The translations under genes were made by a program, and so were the position numbers. This document shows, in pieces, positions 1 through 4,994 of a stretch of 6,568 nucleotides of DNA. Origin of the DNA: an uncultured Clostridium sp. (GTDB lineage Bacteria > Bacillota > Clostridia > TANB77 > CAG-508); contig USBY01000042.1 in assembly GCA_900553015.1 (NCBI GenBank), positions 1-6,568 on the forward strand. Reading direction: 5' to 3'. Position 1 is the first letter of the stretch. Every line of letters starts with the position of its first letter. The notes below the pieces were generated by a model. That model ran no database searches, was not told the DNA's origin, and saw only the letters and a program-made list of their open reading frames with translations.

Positions 1-2
1 AA

Positions 3-395
3 AATGTAGAAATAGGAAATTTAGTATTTGCGACACAACCAATATCAACATTAGGCTCATTAGAGTTAACAGTAGAGAATAAAGAGCTAACAAGTACAAC
101 AAGCACAATAAGTTACAAAATAGATGAAGACAGAACAGATAAAAGATTAATTCAAATATTAAATGAATTAACAATAAACATAAAAGATGGAGAAGATATA
201 GTAAAAACAGATATTTTATCAGGAGAAGAAATTAGTAATTTACAACAAGCGGGAACAAAAGAGATAAAGTACGAAAACTTAAAATCAAACACAACATATA
301 CAATAGAAATAACAGGTAATGTACAACTTGGAAATACGCAAGAAAATATACAAGTAACATATAATTACAAAGAATTTACTACTTTAAAAATACCA
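3..395 (+). other. FN3/Ig-like domain, copy A (N-terminally incomplete)
   Basis: This is the first of three related beta-sandwich-like segments. The shared pattern is a strand such as ISYKIDED (108 onward), a charged strand with ...INIKDGEDIVK, then a K-Y-E-x-L-x-x-x-x-x-Y hairpin (YENLKSNTTYTIEI, around 270-310), a classic FN3-like turn. Such domains act as spacers or binding modules in secreted proteins. The fold is inferred from pattern alone; no profile search was possible. It may belong to a longer array upstream of the window. Confidence 0.55.
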
Positions 396-3300
396 GCAAA
401 AGTAGAGATAAGAAATCAGTTTGTAACAGGAAACTTAATAGATTTTGATGTGAGAATAGAAGATTTAGATAATTCTGTATTAAATAATACAGTCAGAATG
501 GAATTAAGAAATAGCAGCAATGATTTGATAGATTTGCAAGAGCTTACAACAAATGAAGACTTTATTAGAAAAACATATGAAAAGTTAGAAGAGAATCAAA
601 CATATAAATTAAGCTTTTATGCAGACCAATATAATGAAGGAAATACTGACAGTACATATCAAGTAAATTATTTAATATATGAACTAGAGATAGTAACAGA
701 ACCAGGAATAAGTGGAGAAATTGGATTAACGGAATTAAGTAGAAAAGCAACAGGAAAAAATTTAGTAGATATGAGTTCAGAAACTAAATGGTATGTATAT
801 CCAAATTTTAATACAAGTGATTATTATGGAAAAGAGTATAATAAAGAAACCAAGATATTAACATTAGGTGGACATGGAAATTATAGAAGAGCAGTATACG
901 ATTTAAGAGAATATGCAGGACAAGAAGTAACAATGAGTTTTAAAGCAAGACAGGTAGATAATAATTATTCAACAGCATATATTCAGAATAGTAAAACAGA
1001 TACAAATAGAACAAAAATAGAAGGCTTAACAACAGAGTGGAAAGATTTCCAATATACATTAACAGTTGATAGTACAGGCTATTTAGGATTTTATATAAAT
1101 GGTGGAAATGGAATAGAAATAAAAGAACTTCAAATAGAACTTGGAAATAGAAAAACAAGTTATGAAGAATTTAAATATGTGCTTGCAAGTAATTATAGCA
1201 TAAATTTAGAGGATAGAAGAGATGAGATAACAACAAATGATTACTATATAAAAGTTTATGAAGATAGCAATTTAATAAAAACAGATAGATACGAAGAAAT
1301 ACCAGAAGAAAATGTAATAACAAATGGAATAAAAACATATGAAACACAAACAGGAAAACAATATAAAGTAGAATTAGTAATTAAAATAAAAGACAGAGAA
1401 TATGTTATTTCTGAATTAGAATATAATACAAAGGATACAGAGGAAATAAAGGGGATATATAATAAAGAGGATTATTTAGAAATACAGCCGAGAGGACATT
1501 ATATAGTATTAGGAGATATAGACTTAAGTGATGGAACAGGAGGAAATCAATACAGATTTGGAAATGGTAATCTAGCATTTGAAGGAGTAATAGATTTTAA
1601 TGGTAAAAAAATTATAACTACTAATAAAAATCCTAGTGGCATATATAAAATGGAAAAAACTGGAATTATAAAAAATTTAGTATATGAAGCGCATTATACT
1701 ACTAATAATACAAGTTTTTACGGATACGTTGAGTGGAATTATGGTAATATCTCAAATGTACAAATAAATATATATTCTAATGAGGATTTTATAGGATCTA
1801 AAGGTACTGATAAGTATGCTTTTATAAGAAATAATTATGGTACTTTTAATAAATTTATACTAAATATAAAAAATGAAATAAGTATAGTTAGCAGATTTGC
1901 TACAGTTGGTGTAAATTATGGTGAAATAAAAAATGGATATGTTTATGGGGAAAAAATAAATTCAAATTTTGATATAGAAGAAAGTGTATATAAAGATATA
2001 GGAGTAGTATGTTACCAAAACAATTCTAATGGAACAATAAAAAATATATATTCTACGATAGATATAGAATTATCAAATGGAAATTATCATAAAAATGCAT
2101 CTACAATATTAGATTTGAATCAAAATTCAATAGTAAAAAACGTATATTCTACAGGAAAAATCATAAATGGTCCTATTAGTTCATATGGAATAAATGTGTC
2201 AAGAGTAGAATCAAGTGGTAGATATCAGATAGAAAATTCATATTATATGTCAGAAGATACATATAAAGTAAGTTACGATAAGAAAACTACAAAATTAGCA
2301 TTATATGATGTGGAATTTCAAGAAAAAATTTTAAATGAAGAAGATTGTTTTGAAATAGAAGAAAATGTAAAAAATGGTTACTATCCTCAATTAAATTTAA
2401 ATGCATGTATGCCATCTCAAGAATATATATCTTTACCAAAAGTAGAAGATGCAGACTTGCCAGATATAATAGATTCAGAAATAATAGAGCAAACTAGCTC
2501 AACAGCAAAAGTAAAATTTAAAGTAAATAATCCAACAGCAGAGACAATAACAGATATAAAAATAAAAAACATGAGCTGCAAGATTTTAGAACAAGAATAT
2601 AACGAAGGACAAAGCACAATAATTGCAGAATTATATGATCCTATAATTTGTGTTTCAGAATATTCTGTAATAAGTATATCAACAAAAGGGGCATATAACC
2701 AAGAATATACAAGAACATTCAAAGATAATGAAAGAATAATACAAATAGATATGTATAAAGAAATTAGAACAATTGATGAATGGAATAATATAAAAAATTC
2801 TCTAACTGAAAACTATATTTTAATGAATGATTTGGATTTTATAAATAATGGGAATATGGCGCAAGTATATGGTACATATAGAGGAAAAATAAATGGAAAT
2901 AATCATACTATTAAAAATATAATAATAAATGGAGGAACTGTATTTGAAACGATTTCGAATACAGGGAAAATATTAAATTTAAATATACAAAACTATCAAT
3001 CTGTTGGTAACAGTGCCCGTGGGTTAATTAGTATATTAAATGGTGAGGTTAATAATGTTCATATTATAAATGAAAGTTTAGAGAAAACAAATAATTCAAA
3101 TGATAACCATACAGGAGGCTTAGTTAGTGTTTCATATGGATATATATATAATTCATCTGTAAGTAATTTAGTTATAAAAAATCATACATATTCTACAATT
3201 ACAAGAGTAGGAGGGTTAGTTGGTATAGCAATTGGAGGAGAAATAACCAATTGTTATGCAAGAAATATAGATATAGATGTTAAAGAAAATATTTCATATG

Positions 3301-4994
3301 ATGGTATTGGAGGTCTAATTGGAAATATTCAATCAAATAGCACTAGAGTAAAGAATTGTTATGTAACAGGAAATATCAATACAGATGCTTATGTAGGAGG
3401 TATAGTGGGATATTTTAATTCTGGAAGTATAGAAAAGTGCTATAGCACAGTAAATATTTATACGGAAGATACAAGAGTTGGAGGAATAGTTGGTCAATCA
3501 AATAGTGATGAAGTAAATTCAAATGTGTTTTTAGGAACAATTTATTCAAGTGGAAAAAGTGGACAAACAAATGCATTATGTCCAAATAAAGATATAAGCA
3601 ACAATTATGTATATGAAGATGTAACAATAAATGGATATTTAGTAGATAACAGCTATAATATTGTAACTAAAGAAGAATTAAAAAGCGAAGACATGTATTT
3701 AAATAAAATTGGACTAGGCACAGAGTTCTGCTATGATGAAGTAGAAAATGGAAAATTACCATTGCTATATAAAGAAGGAGCAACAGAATTACTAGCAGGA
3801 CAAGAACCAATTGAGGTGCCAACACGAGATGAAATTTATATTGAAGCAGTTGAAAGTGAAAAAAGCAGTATAAACGAAATGCAAGCAATAATCACAATTA
3901 ATAATCCAAATGAAGATAATATAACAAATATAAGTATAGAGAATATGGAAATTATTTCTAAAAATATTGTAAATAGGAATGGAAAAACATATATAACCTT
4001 AATAGCAAAGCCAACAGGTTTTTATAACAGTTATAAAATAGATAGTATTGAAATTATTCAAAATGAAACAAAGCAAAATATAACAACAAGTACAAAAATA
4101 GATATAAAATTTTATAAAGAACTTTATAATGTTTCAGATTGGCAATCTATAGAAGATGGAACATACCAAAATTATATGTTAATGAATGATATAGATTTTA
4201 ATAATATGGCAAATATAAAATACAATGTTACTATGCAGGAACTTTTAACAAATAATAACGAAACTTATACATTAAAAAATATAAAAATAAATTTAAGTGA
4301 TGGAAATAGCGGATTCATAAGAAAAGTAAATATTTTAAAAAATATAAACTTTGAAAATATACAAATATCAAATTCGGCTAAAGATAGCAGAACAGGAATA
4401 ATAGTAGCTAATCAACAAATTTCAAATTGTAATTTTAATAATATTGATATAGATGCAAGTAACTGTGATTATGTAGGCTGTATTGTTAACAGTACTTCAA
4501 ATTCAAGTAATTTATCAGCCAATGAAATAAAAGTACAAGGAAAAAATTATGTAGGTGGAATTATTCCATATTATTCAAATACTATGACTAACATTAAAGT
4601 AAGCAATTTGGAAGTGAGTGGATCGGATAATGTGGCAGGAATAGTAGGTAATGGTAATTCAAGGGTCACAAATTCAGAAGCTACTGAAATAAAAGTACAG
4701 GGAAATAAGTATGTAGGAGGAATTATAGGAAATTCAGAGGCATCTTCAGCAGATAGAATATACAACTGTAATATAAAAAATGGTGAGATAAAAGGAACTA
4801 GCTATGTAGGAGGAATAGCTGGGCAATGTAGCGTATACGCTTCAACAGTAAGGGACTCCTATGTATATGGTAAAAATTATGTAGGAGGAGTAGCAGGAAT
4901 TTTATTAAACTCAAATAATGAAGTAAATTATATCGATAATGTAAAAGTAGAAGGAATTTATGATTATATAGGACGGAATTGCTGGAAGAAGTAA
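3..4994 (+). CDS. Giant GLUG-repeat surface protein, N-terminal part (5' partial, ends at a frameshift)
   Basis: Frame 3 is open from the window edge to the TAA at 4992-4994: 1,663 codons with no start inside the window. The GTG at 450 is an internal Val in the middle of a domain with no ribosome binding site, so I reject it as the start. Domains in order, numbering residue 1 at base 3: FN3/Ig-like (about 1-131 and 134-233), CBM-like sandwich (235-392), FN3/Ig-like (394-478), diverged beta-helix (482-812), Ig-like connector (813-917), GLUG beta-helix (918-1273), second Ig-like connector (1274-1370), and the first half of a third GLUG beta-helix (1371 to about 1657). GLUG beta-helices are known from bacterial adhesins and the N-terminal part of streptococcal IgA1/Zmp (M26) peptidases. 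An extracellular adhesive or binding role is inferred. The signal peptide is outside the window. The last six residues after base 4974 are out-of-frame and do not fit the repeat. The protein is Asn-, Ile-, Lys- and Glu-rich with few Cys, and no HExxH is present. Confidence 0.9.
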   Translation, partial: NVEIGNLVFATQPISTLGSLELTVENKELTSTTSTISYKIDEDRTDKRLIQILNELTINIKDGEDIVKTDILSGEEISNLQQAGTKEIKYENLKSNTTYTIEITGNVQLGNTQENIQVTYNYKEFTTLKIPAKVEIRNQFVTGNLIDFDVRIEDLDNSVLNNTVRMELRNSSNDLIDLQELTTNEDFIRKTYEKLEENQTYKLSFYADQYNEGNTDSTYQVNYLIYELEIVTEPGISGEIGLTELSRKATGKNLVDMSSETKWYVYPNFNTSDYYGKEYNKETKILTLGGHGNYRRAVYDLREYAGQEVTMSFKARQVDNNYSTAYIQNSKTDTNRTKIEGLTTEWKDFQYTLTVDSTGYLGFYINGGNGIEIKELQIELGNRKTSYEEFKYVLASNYSINLEDRRDEITTNDYYIKVYEDSNLIKTDRYEEIPEENVITNGIKTYETQTGKQYKVELVIKIKDREYVISELEYNTKDTEEIKGIYNKEDYLEIQPRGHYIVLGDIDLSDGTGGNQYRFGNGNLAFEGVIDFNGKKIITTNKNPSGIYKMEKTGIIKNLVYEAHYTTNNTSFYGYVEWNYGNISNVQINIYSNEDFIGSKGTDKYAFIRNNYGTFNKFILNIKNEISIVSRFATVGVNYGEIKNGYVYGEKINSNFDIEESVYKDIGVVCYQNNSNGTIKNIYSTIDIELSNGNYHKNASTILDLNQNSIVKNVYSTGKIINGPISSYGINVSRVESSGRYQIENSYYMSEDTYKVSYDKKTTKLALYDVEFQEKILNEEDCFEIEENVKNGYYPQLNLNACMPSQEYISLPKVEDADLPDIIDSEIIEQTSSTAKVKFKVNNPTAETITDIKIKNMSCKILEQEYNEGQSTIIAELYDPIICVSEYSVISISTKGAYNQEYTRTFKDNERIIQIDMYKEIRTIDEWNNIKNSLTENYILMNDLDFINNGNMAQVYGTYRGKINGNNHTIKNIIINGGTVFETISNTGKILNLNIQNYQSVGNSARGLISILNGEVNNVHIINESLEKTNNSNDNHTGGLVSVSYGYIYNSSVSNLVIKNHTYSTITRVGGLVGIAIGGEITNCYARNIDIDVKENISYDGIGGLIGNIQSNSTRVKNCYVTGNINTDAYVGGIVGYFNSGSIEKCYSTVNIYTEDTRVGGIVGQSNSDEVNSNVFLGTIYSSGKSGQTNALCPNKDISNNYVYEDVTINGYLVDNSYNIVTKEELKSEDMYLNKIGLGTEFCYDEVENGKLPLLYKEGATELLAGQEPIEVPTRDEIYIEAVESEKSSINEMQAIITINNPNEDNITNISIENMEIISKNIVNRNGKTYITLIAKPTGFYNSYKIDSIEIIQNETKQNITTSTKIDIKFYKELYNVSDWQSIEDGTYQNYMLMNDIDFNNMANIKYNVTMQELLTNNNETYTLKNIKINLSDGNSGFIRKVNILKNINFENIQISNSAKDSRTGIIVANQQISNCNFNNIDIDASNCDYVGCIVNSTSNSSNLSANEIKVQGKNYVGGIIPYYSNTMTNIKVSNLEVSGSDNVAGIVGNGNSRVTNSEATEIKVQGNKYVGGIIGNSEASSADRIYNCNIKNGEIKGTSYVGGIAGQCSVYASTVRDSYVYGKNYVGGVAGILLNSNNEVNYIDNVKVEGIYDYIGRNCWKK
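402..701 (+). other. FN3/Ig-like domain, copy B
   Basis: This aligns by eye with copies A and C. Its strand FDVRIEDLDNSV matches ISYKIDEDRTDK in A and YSINLEDRRDEI in C. Its hairpin TYEKLEENQTYKLSF matches KYENLKSNTTYTIEI in A and TYETQTGKQYKVEL in C. It leads directly into the CBM-like domain through a Glu-Pro-Gly linker near 699-707. FN3 or bacterial Ig-like assignment is an inference from strand pattern and length (about 100 residues). Confidence 0.55.
705..1178 (+). other. CBM-like (CenC/CBM4_9-type) beta-sandwich domain
   Basis: About 158 residues. The region opens with GKNLVDM (753 onward), a frequent start of carbohydrate-binding and phage-tail sandwich domains. A middle strand, AGQEVTMSFKARQVD, resembles the 'y.vsf.ar' strand of CBM4_9 modules. 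A late strand is followed by IKELQIELGNRKTSYEEF (about 1119-1172), which resembles the recurrent 'qlE.G...t.yepy' ending of such domains. Glycan binding is plausible but unproven. The module sits between FN3-like copies B and C, as if inserted into that array. Confidence 0.55.
1182..1436 (+). other. FN3/Ig-like domain, copy C
   Basis: This is the third copy of the sandwich-like segment (about 85 residues), with strands YSINLEDRRDEI and YYIKVYEDSNLIK and hairpin KTYETQTGKQYKVEL. It immediately precedes the first beta-helix, the same position the Ig-like connectors at 2439 and 3822 hold before helices 2 and 3, although its sequence is clearly different from those connectors. Confidence 0.5.
1446..2438 (+). 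other. Parallel beta-helix module 1 (diverged GLUG-like)
   Basis: The entry cap shares its pattern with helices 2 and 3: HYIVLGDIDL (1497 onward) against NYILMNDLDF and NYMLMNDIDF. The strand FEGVIDFNGKKI (about 1578-1613) matches the usual 'f.G.idGngh.I' of GLUG/M26 helices. The turns that follow lack the Gly-Gly anchor but keep 'N-Y-G-x-I-x-N' (NYGNISN, NYGTFNK, NYGEIKN, then NGTIKN), spaced at roughly 25-40 residues. It closes with NSYYMS and a Tyr-Pro-Gln-Leu tail ending in ISLP (2376-2438). The helix fold is inferred from these patterns. Confidence 0.6.
2439..2753 (+). other. Ig-like connector, copy 1
   Basis: About 105 residues joining beta-helices 1 and 2. It is clearly homologous to the connector at 3822-4112. 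VKFKVNNPTAETITDIKIKN corresponds to AIITINNPNEDNITNISIEN, and both end in a Met/Phe-Tyr-Lys-Glu segment that starts the next helix. The 'v.NP......i..i.i.n' pattern is typical of bacterial Ig-like or DUF11-like sandwiches. A rigid spacer role is inferred. ACA dominates its Thr codons, unlike the adjacent helix. Confidence 0.6.
2754..3821 (+). other. GLUG-motif beta-helix module 2
   Basis: The cap NYILMNDLDF (2811 onward) and YRGKINGNNHTIKNIIING (about 2877-2935) match the start of GLUG helices in M26/Zmp-type peptidases and adhesins. Five anchors follow at 3111, 3207, 3306, 3393 and 3477 (TGGLVS, VGGLVG, IGGLIG, VGGIVG, VGGIVG), each a coil of 28-33 residues with a following 'I-x-N/K-C-Y' (ITNCYA, VKNCYV, IEKCYS). 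It closes with a Leu-Pro-Leu-Leu tail (3750-3821) ending in IEVP. This is the clearest GLUG (PF07581-type) region in the window. Confidence 0.8.
3111..3551 (+). repeat. GLUG coil repeats, cluster 1 (5 copies)
   Basis: Five degenerate protein repeats have the pattern x-G-G-[LI]-[VI]-[GS] followed by [IV]-x-[NK]-C-Y. Starts are about 3111, 3207, 3306, 3393 and 3477, with spacings of 96, 99, 87 and 84 bases, all multiples of three. The recurrent Cys-Tyr after the anchor at 3252-3257 (TGT TAT), near 3357 and near 3438 is a stacked inward position in beta-helices, as known for GLUG repeats. Confidence 0.8.
3822..4112 (+). other. Ig-like connector, copy 2
   Basis: About 97 residues, homologous over its whole length to the connector at 2439-2753: the NNP strand, an I-x-x-[IM]-x-[IN]-E/K-N-M strand, a Tyr-rich strand (FYNSYKIDSIEII against SEYSVISIS) and the exit FYKELYNVSDW against MYKEIRTIDEW. 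The pair shows that connector plus helix was duplicated as one unit. No catalytic motif is visible; it is probably a structural spacer. Confidence 0.6.
4524..4727 (+). repeat. Recent two-coil internal duplication (period 162 bases)
   Basis: The 42 bases at 4524-4565 match 4686-4727 at 37 positions by my count, encoding EIKVQGKNYVGGII and EIKVQGNKYVGGII. The offset of 162 bases equals two coils. The preceding residues (NSSNLSAN against SRVTNSEAT) also align loosely. The high DNA identity against much lower identity between other coils suggests a fairly recent duplication by recombination inside the helix. Confidence 0.65.
4965..4994 (+). pseudogene. Frame break: one extra base (probably C4974) within a GLUG turn
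   Basis: Frame 3 reads Tyr-Ile-Gly (4965-4973), then CGG AAT TGC TGG AAG AAG TAA. Dropping the C at 4974 gives GGA GGA ATT GCT GGA, or Gly-Gly-Ile-Ala-Gly, the consensus turn. The Tyr codons of neighbouring turns lie 78, 81, 81, 93, 75 and 87 bases apart; the gap across the break is 85, the only one not divisible by three. CGG is also unlike the gene's usual AGA for Arg. Frame 1 has a TAG at 4969, so the two frames can only be joined between 4972 and 4991. The cause may be a real disabling mutation, a sequencing or assembly error, or, least likely, +1 recoding. Confidence 0.85.

Noticed and set aside
450..452. GTG at 450 as the gene start
   Set aside because: The frame is open without a stop back to position 3, the codon lies inside an FN3-like strand that aligns with copies A and C, and no ribosome binding site precedes it.
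1605..1611. Run of seven A bases as a possible slippery or phase-variable site
   Set aside because: The reading frame is intact on both sides (NGKKIITTN), and short A runs are expected in DNA this A-rich.
565..3888. Minus-strand reading frames of 60-100 codons at 565-750, 940-1158, 2417-2722, 3415-3627 and 3667-3888
   Set aside because: All are antisense to conserved domains of the + strand gene. Their Leu/Phe/Tyr-rich content is what the complement of A-rich coding DNA gives, and none has a supporting motif.
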